A stretch of DNA of 64,000 nt. Origin: Pseudomonas sivasensis. Its GTDB lineage: Bacteria; Pseudomonadota; Gammaproteobacteria; Pseudomonadales; Pseudomonadaceae. Shown here piece by piece: positions 54,968 through 64,000 of the stretch; position 1 is the stretch's first letter, and every line of letters starts with the position of its first letter. The stretch lies in contig NZ_JAAOWU010000002.1 of NCBI RefSeq assembly GCF_013778505.1, forward strand, positions 496,001 to 560,000, written 5' to 3'. The position numbers were made by a program, and so were the translations under genes. The notes below the pieces were generated by a model that was not told where the DNA came from, did no database searches, and worked only from the letters and a program-made list of their open reading frames with translations.

Positions 54968-55010
54968 AAAAAACAACAAGCCACGCGGGAAATCCGGCGT
55001 GGCTTGTTGT
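54968..55010 (-). terminator. Intrinsic terminator/attenuator candidate just before purE
   Basis: On the minus strand a 14-bp stem (ACAACAAGCCACGC with GCGTGGCTTGTTGT) with a 10-base loop is followed by TTTTTT. It ends 39 bp before the purE start. Either it ends the LysR transcript 260 bp after its gene, or it lies inside a purE leader, as a -10-like TATACT sits upstream at 55049-55054. Confidence 0.75.
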
Positions 55011-55048
55011 ACGAATTTTGGCCGGTTGGACCGGCCGAAGGCCGCGCA

Positions 55049-55054
55049 GTATAC
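55049..55054 (-). promoter_or_regulatory. Possible -10 element for purEK
   Basis: TATACT on the minus strand, about 120 bp before purE; the -35 region 17 bp upstream is poor. If used, the leader would contain GGCC-rich hairpins and the terminator at 54968-55010. Confidence 0.35.
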
Positions 55055-55157
55055 CGTAATAATCCAGATAAACAGCCCCTCGGATGACCATCTGTCTAGC
55101 GGGGCAAACCGGCGGTTTTATTGACTTAAGAGTCAGTCCCATACACCGCGAAATACT

Positions 55158-55243
55158 GTGGGAGGGGGCTTGCTCCCGATGGCGGTGTGCCAGGCACTTA
55201 TCTGTCACTGATACACCGCTATCGGGGGCAAGCCCCCTCCCAC
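55158..55243. repeat. REPIN-type palindrome between the LysR gene and purE
   Basis: Arms GTGGGAGGGGGCTTGCTCC and GGGGGCAAGCCCCCTCC(CAC) flank a variable centre. It fills much of the 344-bp gap (54930-55273), whose rest holds the purE leader and a TGACTTAAGAGTCA dyad at 55122-55135. Confidence 0.92.
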
Positions 55244-55273
55244 ATTTGCCCTGCATTCGGTCCGAGATCGGGC

Positions 55274-56182
55274 TCAGGTGTTCTGCGCCGCGCCACCTTC
55301 CAACTTGCGCCACAACAACCGCACATTCGCCTTGCGCACCAACGCGCAGCGATACAGCCGAATTTCCAGCGGCACATGCCATTGCGGCCCACCGCAGACC
55401 ACCAGTTCGCCTCGGGCAAGTTCGGCACGAACGCTCAACTGCGGCACCCAGGCAATGCCCAGGCCTTCCAGGGCCATGCTCTTGAGACTGTCGGCCATGG
55501 CGGTTTCGTAAACGGTGGTAAAGCGCAGCGCGCGCTGGCGCAGCAGCAAGTGCACCGAACGACCAAGGAACGCGCCGGCGCTGTAGGCCAGCAACGGCAC
55601 GCTGCCCTCGCCTTCCAGATCGAACAGCGGCTTGCCATCAGCATCGGCCGCGCACACCGGGAGCATTTCGGTGTTACCCAGGTGCAGCGAAGGGAAGATT
55701 TCGGCGTCCATCTGCATCGCCGCGTCCGGATCGTAGAACGCCAGCATCAGGTCGCAACCGCCTTCGCGCAGGGCGTGCACGGCGTCGCCGACGTTGGTGG
55801 CGACCAGGCGGGTGGCGATGTTCAAACCTTCGTTGCGCAACTGCGCGATCCAGCGCGGGAAGAAGCCCAGCGCCAGGGAGTGGGCGGCGGCCACTTGCAT
55901 GACTTCGCCCTGCCCGCCTTCCAAGTGATGCAAATGGCGCAGGACCTCGCCGAGCTGTTCGACCACGGTGCGCGCGGTGACCAGAAACAGCTGCCCCGCT
56001 GCCGTCAATTCCACCGGTGTGCGTGAGCGATTGACCAGGGTCAGGCCCAACGCGGCCTCAAGGCTACGGATACGTCGGCTGAACGCTGGCTGAGTGACAA
56101 AGCGCCGCTCCGCCGCCTGGGAAAAGCTGCGCGTCGCCGCCAAGGCGCTGAAGTCTTCCAGCCATTTGCTCTCAAGGTTCAT
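55274..56182 (-). CDS. LysR-type transcriptional regulator, divergent from aspA
   Basis: The 302-residue protein has an N-terminal winged helix-turn-helix (about 1-65, WLEDFSALAATRSFSQAAERRFVTQPAFSRRIRSLE in parts: SFSQAAERRFVTQPAFSRRI) and a LysR substrate-binding domain (about 90-295, LALGFFPRWIAQL ... AWVPQLSVRAEL). GGGAGG lies 6 bases before the ATG at 56182. It is divergent from aspA with 182 bp between, so it likely controls aspA and may respond to aspartate or a related amino acid (inference from position). A regulator at the same place exists in P. aeruginosa. Confidence 0.88.
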   Translation of the reverse strand: MNLESKWLEDFSALAATRSFSQAAERRFVTQPAFSRRIRSLEAALGLTLVNRSRTPVELTAAGQLFLVTARTVVEQLGEVLRHLHHLEGGQGEVMQVAAAHSLALGFFPRWIAQLRNEGLNIATRLVATNVGDAVHALREGGCDLMLAFYDPDAAMQMDAEIFPSLHLGNTEMLPVCAADADGKPLFDLEGEGSVPLLAYSAGAFLGRSVHLLLRQRALRFTTVYETAMADSLKSMALEGLGIAWVPQLSVRAELARGELVVCGGPQWHVPLEIRLYRCALVRKANVRLLWRKLEGGAAQNT

Positions 56183-56364
56183 CACTGCCTCCCACGGGTA
56201 CGCACCATTTTGGCACACACGCCCGCCATGATAGCCGGGTCACATCTGCATTATGCCGTTTATGCATAGGCCAGTGCTTAACAGCATTGGCCCAAATTTT
56301 CCTACAGGCCTAGCATTCGCAGCGTTCCGGCCTGTTCCGGGTCCATATTGAGATGATTTCCGTC

Positions 56365-57789
<1,425 letters not shown>

Positions 57790-57843
57790 GCGTTTGTTGC
57801 ACCGCTCACCAGGTTGAGGGACTAGACACCTCTCACCTTTTGA

Positions 57844-57878
57844 GGGCCTGAAGGCTCGTTCTTCAGGCCCTTTTTTTT
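57844..57878 (+). terminator. Terminator after aspA
   Basis: GGGCCTGAAG pairs perfectly with CTTCAGGCCC around a 7-base loop and is followed by TTTTTTTT. It begins 54 bp after the aspA stop. Confidence 0.95.
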
Positions 57879-58180
57879 GCCTCAAGGTTGTGAAATGAAG
57901 CCCATAAAAATTCCAATATCGCCCTGCAAACCCGCCTTGCCCGAATCAGCGGCGCTGAAACCTTTAATCGGCCCGTGCAGACGTATCACGTACTCCTAGG
58001 TATAGTGCCGCCCCTCTCGCGTCTGCGGCCGTCGGTAACGAGGCCCGGTACAGCGCGAAACCGCATGAATAACAACACCCGCAAAAGGATTGGGGTCGAA
58101 CTGTCGCGCACTGCCTGGTGCCATGCGACGTGTCGGACCGTCCTGCGTTTGCCATTAGAAAAATCAGCGAGGAACACTCC
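57879..58180. other. Leader region of the AGCS symporter gene
   Basis: About 300 bp without a called gene. A TATAGT at 58001-58006 (after CCTAGG) may be a -10 box, which would leave a leader of about 170 nt. I looked for a glycine riboswitch, common before such symporters, and did not find its conserved core. A short frame from ATG 58064 overlaps the symporter start but has no ribosome site of note. Confidence 0.4.
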
Positions 58181-59626
58181 ATGCTCGAAGTCATCAACGA
58201 CTTCCTCTCAGGGAAAGTACTGATCGTGCTCATTGTCGGGCTCGGCGGTTATTTCACGATCCGCTCGCGTTTCGTTCAATTGCGTCACTTTTTCCACATG
58301 TTCTCGGTGTTCAAAGACAGCTTGAAGAGCAGCTCCGGCCAACTCAGCTCGTTCCAGGCGCTGATGCTCAGCCTCGCCGGTCGCGTGGGTGCCGGTAACA
58401 TCGCCGGTGTCGGCATTGCCGTAACCCTCGGCGGCCCGGGTGCCGTGTTCTGGATGTGGGTCACCGCGCTGGTGGGTATGTCGTCGAGCTTCATCGAATG
58501 CTCCCTCGGCCAGCTGTACAAGCGCACCGACGCAGAGGGCACCTACCGTGGCGGCCCGGCTTATTACATCCAGCACGGTTTGCAGAAGCGCTGGCTGGGT
58601 ATGGTCATGGCGTTCCTGCTGCTGGTGACCTTTGGCTTCGCCTTCAACGGCCTGCAAGCCCATGCCGTGACTCACTCGCTGAACAACGCTTTCGGACTCG
58701 ACACCACCTACACCGGCCTCGCGCTGGCGGTGCTGCTGGGCCTGGTGTTCATCGGCGGGATCAAGCGCATCGCGTCCATCGCCGACCTGCTGGTCCCGGT
58801 CAAAACCCTGGTGTACATCGCCGTGACCCTGTACGTAATCGTGCTGCAATTCGACCACGTGCCGGCCATGCTCGCGACCATCGTCAAGAGCGCTTTCGGC
58901 CTCGACCAAGCCTTCGGTGGCCTGGTAGGCAGCGCGATCATCATGGGCGTGAAACGCGGCGTGTTCGCCAACGAAGCCGGTCTGGGCAGTGCGCCTAACG
59001 TGGCAGCGGTGGCTTCCGTAGAACACCCGATCGCCCAAGGCGTGGTCCAGGCGTTCAGCGTTTTCCTCGACACTTTCGTGATCTGCACCTGCACCGCGCT
59101 GCTGATCCTGCTCTCCGGTTTCTACACCCCAGGCTTTGAAGGCGACGGCATTGCCCTGACCCAGAACTCCCTGGCCGCTGTGGTCGGTGACTGGGGCCGC
59201 ATGTTCATCTCGGTGGCCCTGGCTTTGTTCGTGTTCACCTCGATCATGTACAACTACTACCTCGGCGAGAGCAACCTGCGCTTCCTGGTGGGCAACAACC
59301 GTAAGGTGCTGATGGGTTATCGCGCGCTGGTGCTGGTGCTGATTTTCTGGGGCTCGATCGAGAACCTGGGCACCGTATTCGCCTTCGCCGACATCACCAT
59401 GACCATGCTCGCCTTCGTCAACCTGTTCGCCCTGGCGTTCCTGTTCAAGATCGCCATGCGTGTGCTGGACGACTACGACCGCCAACGCGCTGCGGGCATC
59501 AAGACCCCGGTGTTCGATTCCAGCCAATTCCCGGACCTGGATCTGGACCGCAAGGCCTGGCCGGCCAACCCGGCAAAACCGGACGCGGCCCCATCGGCTG
59601 AACTGAACGCTCAAGTACAACGCTGA
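58181..59626 (+). CDS. Alanine/glycine:cation symporter (AGCS family)
   Basis: AGCS carriers import alanine or glycine with Na+. The 481-residue protein has about 10-11 membrane segments and family motifs: LMLSLAGRVGAGNIAGVGIAVTLGGPGAVFWMW (in parts GRVGAGNIAGV and GGPGAVFWMW), YRGGPAYYIQHGL and GVKRGVFANEAGLGSAPNVAA (FxNEAGxGSAP). The ATG at 58181 has CGAGGAA 8 bases upstream. The C-terminal tail of about 45 residues is hydrophilic. Neighbours (aspA, asparaginase) suggest shared amino-acid use; substrate is not readable. Confidence 0.93.
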   Translation: MLEVINDFLSGKVLIVLIVGLGGYFTIRSRFVQLRHFFHMFSVFKDSLKSSSGQLSSFQALMLSLAGRVGAGNIAGVGIAVTLGGPGAVFWMWVTALVGMSSSFIECSLGQLYKRTDAEGTYRGGPAYYIQHGLQKRWLGMVMAFLLLVTFGFAFNGLQAHAVTHSLNNAFGLDTTYTGLALAVLLGLVFIGGIKRIASIADLLVPVKTLVYIAVTLYVIVLQFDHVPAMLATIVKSAFGLDQAFGGLVGSAIIMGVKRGVFANEAGLGSAPNVAAVASVEHPIAQGVVQAFSVFLDTFVICTCTALLILLSGFYTPGFEGDGIALTQNSLAAVVGDWGRMFISVALALFVFTSIMYNYYLGESNLRFLVGNNRKVLMGYRALVLVLIFWGSIENLGTVFAFADITMTMLAFVNLFALAFLFKIAMRVLDDYDRQRAAGIKTPVFDSSQFPDLDLDRKAWPANPAKPDAAPSAELNAQVQR

Positions 59627-59645
59627 GCGCAGCTAGATAGATGAC

Positions 59646-59689
59646 ACGCCGCCTGGCCTTGGGCATGCTCTGGGCCCGGCGGCGTTTTT
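59646..59689 (+). terminator. Terminator after the AGCS gene
   Basis: ACGCCGCC pairs with GGCGGCGT and an inner GGCC with GGCC; TTTTT follows. It lies 20 bp after the symporter stop and 19 bp before the asparaginase gene. Confidence 0.9.
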
Positions 59690-59707
59690 CGTTCAGGAGA
59701 TTTGTTC

Positions 59708-60685
59708 ATGCAACCAGCTAACAACGTGATGGTGCTCTACACCGGCGGCACCATTGGCATGCAGGCCAGCGCGAATGGCCTGGCGCCCGCGTCCGGCTTC
59801 GAAGCGCGCATGCGCGAGCAACTGGCCGACGCGCCATTGCCAGCCTGGCGCTTTCGCGAAATGGCGCCGCTGATCGACAGTGCCAACATGACCCCCGCTT
59901 ACTGGCAGCGCCTGCGCAGTGCCGTGGTCGAGGCCGTGGACGAGGGCTGCGATGCGGTGTTGATCCTGCACGGCACCGACACCCTGGCCTACAGCGCAGC
60001 GGCCATGAGTTTCCAACTGTTGGGTTTACCGGCGCCGGTGGTGTTTACCGGCTCGATGCTGCCGGCCGGCGTGCCTGACAGCGATGCCTGGGAAAACGTC
60101 AGCGGCGCGTTGACCGCGCTGGGCGAAGGCCTGAACGCCGGCGTGCACCTGTTTTTCCACGGTGCGCTGATGGCGCCGACCCGCTGCGCGAAAGTGCGCA
60201 GCTTTGGTCGCAACCCCTTCGCCGCGCTGCAGCGTAAAGGTGGCGTAGCCAAGGCGGAGGCACTGCCCGCCGCCCTGGATTATCGCCAGCCCAAGGCCGT
60301 GGCCAACGTCGGCGTGTTGCCGCTGGTGCCGGGCATCGCCGCCGCGCAGTTGGATCCGCTGGTCGACAGCGGCATCCAGGCGCTGCTGCTTGAATGCTAT
60401 GGCAGCGGCACCGGGCCCAGCGACAACCCGGCGTTCCTCGCCAGCCTCCAGCGCGCGCAGGATCAGGGCGTGGTCGTGGTCGCAATCACCCAATGCCATG
60501 AAGGTGGCGTGGAGCTGGATGTGTATGAAGCCGGCAGCCGCCTGCGCGGCGTGGGCGTGCTGTCCGGTGGCGGCATGACCCGCGAGGCCGCGTTCGGCAA
60601 GCTCAATGCGTTGATCGGCGCAGGCCTGGCCAACGCCGAGATTCGCCGACTGGTCGAACTGGACCTGTGCGCCGAGTTGGCTTGA
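59708..60685 (+). CDS. ansA: L-asparaginase, cytoplasmic type
   Basis: The enzyme hydrolyses asparagine to aspartate and ammonia. The 325-residue protein has both asparaginase signatures: VMVLYTGGTIGMQA (about 7-20, catalytic Thr in GGTIG) and LILHGTDTLAYSAAAMSFQ (about 87-105, Thr-Asp pair). There is no signal peptide, so it acts in the cytosol. AGGAG lies about 9 bases before the ATG at 59708. Its product aspartate is the substrate of AspA encoded nearby, which supports a shared pathway. Confidence 0.92.
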   Translation: MQPANNVMVLYTGGTIGMQASANGLAPASGFEARMREQLADAPLPAWRFREMAPLIDSANMTPAYWQRLRSAVVEAVDEGCDAVLILHGTDTLAYSAAAMSFQLLGLPAPVVFTGSMLPAGVPDSDAWENVSGALTALGEGLNAGVHLFFHGALMAPTRCAKVRSFGRNPFAALQRKGGVAKAEALPAALDYRQPKAVANVGVLPLVPGIAAAQLDPLVDSGIQALLLECYGSGTGPSDNPAFLASLQRAQDQGVVVVAITQCHEGGVELDVYEAGSRLRGVGVLSGGGMTREAAFGKLNALIGAGLANAEIRRLVELDLCAELA

Positions 60686-60790
60686 GATCCCACTCAAGCG
60701 ATCCGGTAGAGCGTCACTCCCGCCACGATCCCGGCGGCGCACGGCATGGGAATTGCTCGGCTCAGGTATTCATTGGCCGGGATCATCCCC

Positions 60791-61783
60791 ATGCTGCACT
60801 CGCACCTGACTACCCTCAACGCCGTTTCGCTGGTGCTTGAGGCTTTCAGCGCCCAGGGCATCAGCCCTGAGGTGCTGTTGGCCGGCAGCGGTATTGCAGC
60901 TGCGGACCTGAACCACGCCGATACACGCATCACCACGCGCCAGGAAATGCAGGTGTGCGCCAACGCGGTGGCCCTGCGCCAAGCCATCGGCCTGGAACTG
61001 GGCCAGCGCATGCGCGTGTCGTCTTACGGCCTGTTGGGCTACGCGCTGCTCACCAGTGCCACCTTCGGTGACGCTTTGCGCCTGGCCCTACGCTACCCGG
61101 CGCTGTTGGGAACACTTTTCGAGCTGAGCCTTGAGGAGGACGGCCAACGCGTCTGGTTCACCGCCCGCGATTACCGTGAAGACCCTGCGCTGGCCGCGTT
61201 CAATATTGAGTTGTGCCTGGCTTCACTCAACGTCATCTGCGACGACTTGCTCGGTCGCCCGCTCCCTCTGCTGGGTGCGCGTTTTGAATACCCGGCGCCG
61301 ACCTACCAGGCGCGTTACGAAGAGCGCTTCGCCTGCCCGCTGGAATTCAACGCCACCAGCAACGCCTTTGCCTTCGACCGCCAGTGGCTCGATCAACCGC
61401 TGCCCTTGGCCGACGCCGTCACCCATCGCGCCATGACCGAGCGCTGCCGCAAACAAAACACCGAGTTCACCGGACGCCAGGCCTGGCTGGGCCGCGTGCG
61501 TCAACTGCTGGCGGCGCAACTGCCGGCAGCGCCAGGGCTGGATAAACTGGCGGAGCAGTTGAATTGCTCGCCACGCACCTTACGCCGGCACCTGCATGAC
61601 TTGGGCAGCAGCTATCAGGAGTTGCTCGACGAACTGCGCTTCGAGCAGGCCAAGCAGTGGCTGGCCAACGATGCAATGCCCATCCACCGCATTGCCGAGC
61701 ACCTGGGTTTCAGTGAGACCGCCAGCTTCCGTCATGCCTTTGTGCGCTGGAGCGGGGTCGCGCCAAGCCAGTTCCGCCCCTGA
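60791..61783 (+). CDS. AraC-family regulator with arabinose-binding-like N-terminal domain
   Basis: The 330-residue protein has an N-terminal effector domain of the OruR/ArgR-like AraC type (about 15-195, GISPEVLLAGSGI ... YGLLGYALLTSATFGDALRLALRYPAL) and a C-terminal pair of helix-turn-helices (about 235-328, LDKLAEQLNCSPRTLRRHL and IHRIAEHLGFSETASFRHAFVRWSG). The start at 60791 is preferred, as it begins close to the conserved part; ATG 60746 would add 15 residues. Next to polyamine genes, it may sense a polyamine or related amine (inference from position). Confidence 0.85.
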   Translation: MLHSHLTTLNAVSLVLEAFSAQGISPEVLLAGSGIAAADLNHADTRITTRQEMQVCANAVALRQAIGLELGQRMRVSSYGLLGYALLTSATFGDALRLALRYPALLGTLFELSLEEDGQRVWFTARDYREDPALAAFNIELCLASLNVICDDLLGRPLPLLGARFEYPAPTYQARYEERFACPLEFNATSNAFAFDRQWLDQPLPLADAVTHRAMTERCRKQNTEFTGRQAWLGRVRQLLAAQLPAAPGLDKLAEQLNCSPRTLRRHLHDLGSSYQELLDELRFEQAKQWLANDAMPIHRIAEHLGFSETASFRHAFVRWSGVAPSQFRP

Positions 61784-61920
61784 TCCCCACGTCCAGGCGG
61801 GGTGAATACGGACAGTGCCTTTGGCCATATTCATCCCCTTTTGGCCGCTCCTGCCGTTCTCTTGCCGCGTCGGCGAGGCAACACTGCAAGACACCGCCAA
61901 ACGCCTGCGAGTACACCACT

Positions 61921-62955
61921 ATGCTGACGATCTACTCGGACGATCACCATCTGCACCACGGTCGATGCGAACTGATGGACGGGCAACTGATGCCCTGTTT
62001 CGAAATGCCCTCCCGTGCTGATCACGTACTGCAACGGGTCAAGAACCGTGATCTGGGGCCGGTGCGAGCCCCCGAGGACTTTGGATTGGCACCGCTGCAA
62101 CGCATCCACAGCCACGCCTACCTGGATTTTTTCAAAGGGGCCTGGGCACGCTGGGTTGAGTTCGGCCAGGACGGCGACCTGCTGCCCTACACGTGGCCAG
62201 CCCGCACCTTGCGCCGCGTGCTGCCCACCAGCCTGCACGGTCAATTGGGCTATTACAGCTTCGACGGCGGCGCGCCGATCACCGCCGGCACCTGGCAAGC
62301 GGCCTATAGCGCAGCGCAGGTGGCGCTGACCGCGCAACAAGCGATTCAACAAGGTGCTCAAAGTGCCTTTGCCCTCTGCCGCCCACCGGGGCACCACGCT
62401 GCAGGCGACTTGATGGGCGGCTATTGCTACCTCAATAACGCTGCAATTGCCGCCCAGGCCTTTCTCGATCAAGGCCATGCCAAGGTCGCGATCCTTGATG
62501 TGGATTACCACCACGGCAACGGCACCCAATCGATTTTCTATGACCGCAGTGACGTGCTGTTCACCTCGATCCACGGACATCCGGAAGCCGAGTTTCCATT
62601 CTTCCTCGGCTATGCCGATGAGCTGGGCGACGGCGCCGGCAAAGGCTTCAATTTCAATTACCCGCTGCCGGCCGGTGCCGGCTGGGATACCTGGAGCGCC
62701 GCGCTGGATCAGGCCTGCGCGCAAATCGAGCGCTATGGCGCCGACATCATCGTGGTGTCCCTGGGGGTCGACACGTTCAAGGACGATCCCATCTCGCAGT
62801 TCAAGCTCGACAGCCCGGATTACCTGGCGATGGGTGCGCGTATCGCCCGGCTGGGCAAGCCCACGCTGTTCGTCATGGAAGGCGGCTACGCGGTGGAAGA
62901 AATCGGCATCAATGCCGTCAACGTTCTCGAAGGTTTTGAGGGGTCAATCCAATGA
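61921..62955 (+). CDS. aphA: Acetylpolyamine amidohydrolase (class II histone-deacetylase fold)
   Basis: The zinc enzyme removes acetyl groups from acetylputrescine, acetylcadaverine and related amines so that they can be used. The 344-residue protein has the deacetylase core: RPPGHHA with His158/His159, LDVDYHHGNGTQ with zinc ligands Asp195 and His197, and third ligand Asp284 in SLGVDTFKDDP; GGYAVEEIG supplies the Tyr-type loop. These numbers are the same as those known for the Mycoplana ramosa enzyme. The stop overlaps the start of the polyamine-binding protein gene (ATGA). Confidence 0.92.
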   Translation: MLTIYSDDHHLHHGRCELMDGQLMPCFEMPSRADHVLQRVKNRDLGPVRAPEDFGLAPLQRIHSHAYLDFFKGAWARWVEFGQDGDLLPYTWPARTLRRVLPTSLHGQLGYYSFDGGAPITAGTWQAAYSAAQVALTAQQAIQQGAQSAFALCRPPGHHAAGDLMGGYCYLNNAAIAAQAFLDQGHAKVAILDVDYHHGNGTQSIFYDRSDVLFTSIHGHPEAEFPFFLGYADELGDGAGKGFNFNYPLPAGAGWDTWSAALDQACAQIERYGADIIVVSLGVDTFKDDPISQFKLDSPDYLAMGARIARLGKPTLFVMEGGYAVEEIGINAVNVLEGFEGSIQ

Positions 62956-64000
62956 ACATGCTCAAGTCGCTTGCGCTGTGCGCCGCCGTATTAAGCAGCG
63001 CCGTCCACGCCGAAGAAAGAACCCTGCGGGTCTACAACTGGTTCGACTACATCACCCCCAAGGCGCTGGAAGACTTCAAGGGTCAGAACCCTCAGATCAA
63101 ACTGGTCTACGACATCTTCGACACCAATGAAGCCCTGGAAGCCAAGCTACTCACCGGCAACTCCGGCTATGACGTGGTGGTGCCGTCCAACGTGTTTCTG
63201 GCCAAGCAGATTGAAGCCGGTGTGTTTCAGCCCCTGGACCGCAGCCAGTTACCAAACTGGAACCACCTCGACCCCAAGCTGATGAAGCTGATCGAGGCCA
63301 ATGACCCCGGTAATAAATTCGCCGTGCCCTACATGTACGGCACCATCCTGATTGGCTTCAACCCGGCCAAGGTCAAGGCCGTGCTGGGCGACAACGCTCC
63401 CGTGAACAGCTGGGACCTGATCTTCAAGGAAGAGAACATCAGCAAGCTCAAGCAGTGCGGCGTCGCCCTGCTGGATTCGCCATCGGAGATCCTGCCGCTG
63501 GCCTTGCAGTATCTGGGCCTGGACCCCAACAGCAATAACCCGAAGGACTATGAGAAAGCCGAAGCCCTGCTGCTTAAAATCCGCCCGTACATCACCTACT
63601 TCCACTCCTCCAAATACATGGCCGATATCGCCAATGGCGACATCTGTGTGGCCGTCGGTTATTCCGGCAGCTTCTCCCAGGCTGCCAACCGCGCCAAGGA
63701 GGCCAGGAACGGCGTGACCGTGGACATGCGCCTGCCCAAGGAAGGCGCGCCGATCTGGTTCGACATGCTCGCCATTCCCAAGGGCGCAAAGAACCCGCAG
63801 GACGCCTACGCCTTCATCAACTACCTGCTGCAACCTGAGGTGATTGCGCCGATCAGCGATTTCGTCGGCTACCCCAACCCAAACAAGGACGCCACCGAAC
63901 GGGTCGACCCGACCATCCGCAATAACCCTAACCTGTACCCGACCGAGGCGGCGATGGCGACGTTGTACACCTTGAAGCCGTTGGACAGTAAAGCTGAACG
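62952..64000 (+). CDS. Periplasmic putrescine/spermidine-binding protein (PotF type), 3' end cut
   Basis: The binding protein of a polyamine ABC importer. The first 349 codons are present and the gene runs off the right edge. It has a signal peptide (MNMLKSLALCAAVLSSAVHA, cleavage after VHA) and the PotF/PotD motifs: LRVYNWFDYITPKALEDF (about 25-42), YDVVVPSNVFLAKQIEAG, FAVPYMYGTILIGFNP and ICVAVGYSGSFSQAANRAKEA. Its ATG overlaps the aphA stop, so deacetylation and uptake are co-expressed. Permease and ATPase genes may lie outside the window. Confidence 0.92.
   Translation, partial: MNMLKSLALCAAVLSSAVHAEERTLRVYNWFDYITPKALEDFKGQNPQIKLVYDIFDTNEALEAKLLTGNSGYDVVVPSNVFLAKQIEAGVFQPLDRSQLPNWNHLDPKLMKLIEANDPGNKFAVPYMYGTILIGFNPAKVKAVLGDNAPVNSWDLIFKEENISKLKQCGVALLDSPSEILPLALQYLGLDPNSNNPKDYEKAEALLLKIRPYITYFHSSKYMADIANGDICVAVGYSGSFSQAANRAKEARNGVTVDMRLPKEGAPIWFDMLAIPKGAKNPQDAYAFINYLLQPEVIAPISDFVGYPNPNKDATERVDPTIRNNPNLYPTEAAMATLYTLKPLDSKAE

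Noticed and set aside
57879..58180. Glycine riboswitch before the AGCS symporter
   Set aside because: The conserved core bases of the glycine aptamer could not be found in the leader.
58208..59620. A 470-codon frame on the minus strand opposite the AGCS symporter
   Set aside because: Antisense to a clear membrane transporter; composition is that of a shadow frame.

Overview
The window is a chromosomal piece of a fluorescent Pseudomonas (P. fluorescens/P. putida lineage). The basis is GC-rich codon use, the hupA - rubredoxin reductase - rubredoxin - ubiC - ubiA - phoB - phoR - CBS transporter - M23 peptidase - response regulator - phoU - pstBACS - MFS - thioesterase gene order that I recall from P. 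aeruginosa and P. putida, the purK/purE/LysR/aspA block, and six REPIN-type palindromes with GTGGGAGGGGG/CCCCCTCCCAC arms. Nothing was searched against a database; all family calls come from reading the proteins.

Region 1 (1-19.5 kb) is a type VI secretion (T6SS) cluster in two divergent arms. tssM (cut by the window edge), tssL, tssK, tssJ and an FHA gene run left; tssA, tssB, tssC, hcp, tssE, tssF, tssG, clpV (tssH) and vgrG run right. A 394-bp divergent intergenic region holds a candidate sigma54 promoter for the tssA arm. REPINs split the right arm before hcp and before vgrG.

Region 2 (19-32.8 kb) is the accessory part and the most interesting. An Eag (DUF1795) chaperone gene precedes a full-length prePAAR-PAAR-Rhs effector with an AHH/HNH-like nuclease tip and an ankyrin-SUFU immunity gene. 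Behind it lies a row of displaced Rhs tips: one with a PD-(D/E)XK-like nuclease and an unfamiliar immunity gene; a toxin-less remnant with an orphan SUKH immunity gene; another short remnant; one with a GIY-YIG tip and Imm26-like immunity; and one with a WHH-type HNH tip and SMI1/KNR4 immunity. The last two tips are each fused at their left end to a duplicated 3' piece of the neighbouring hupA gene with its terminator. This suggests that the array grew by tandem duplications joining hupA to rhs, and that the tips can reach expression by recombining with the full-length rhs through long near-identical repeats.

Region 3 (32.5-52.4 kb) is conserved core: HU protein, rubredoxin reductase/rubredoxin, the first two ubiquinone steps (ubiC, ubiA), the PhoB/PhoR two-component system, a CNNM/CBS membrane protein, an M23 peptidase, and the Pst phosphate transporter with PhoU. 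Pho boxes lie before phoB, pstC and pstS. PstC and PstA both carry large non-permease domains. An MFS transporter, an acyl-CoA thioesterase and a hexose-6-phosphate mutarotase follow.

Region 4 (52.4-64 kb) holds a DUF3299 protein, a GlsB/YeaQ small membrane protein, purE-purK (with a terminator-like hairpin just before purE), a LysR regulator divergent from aspA, an Na+/alanine-glycine symporter and an L-asparaginase. Together these suggest aspartate/asparagine/alanine use. The end has an AraC regulator, an acetylpolyamine amidohydrolase and the start of a polyamine-binding periplasmic protein. No tRNA, rRNA or CRISPR array was seen.
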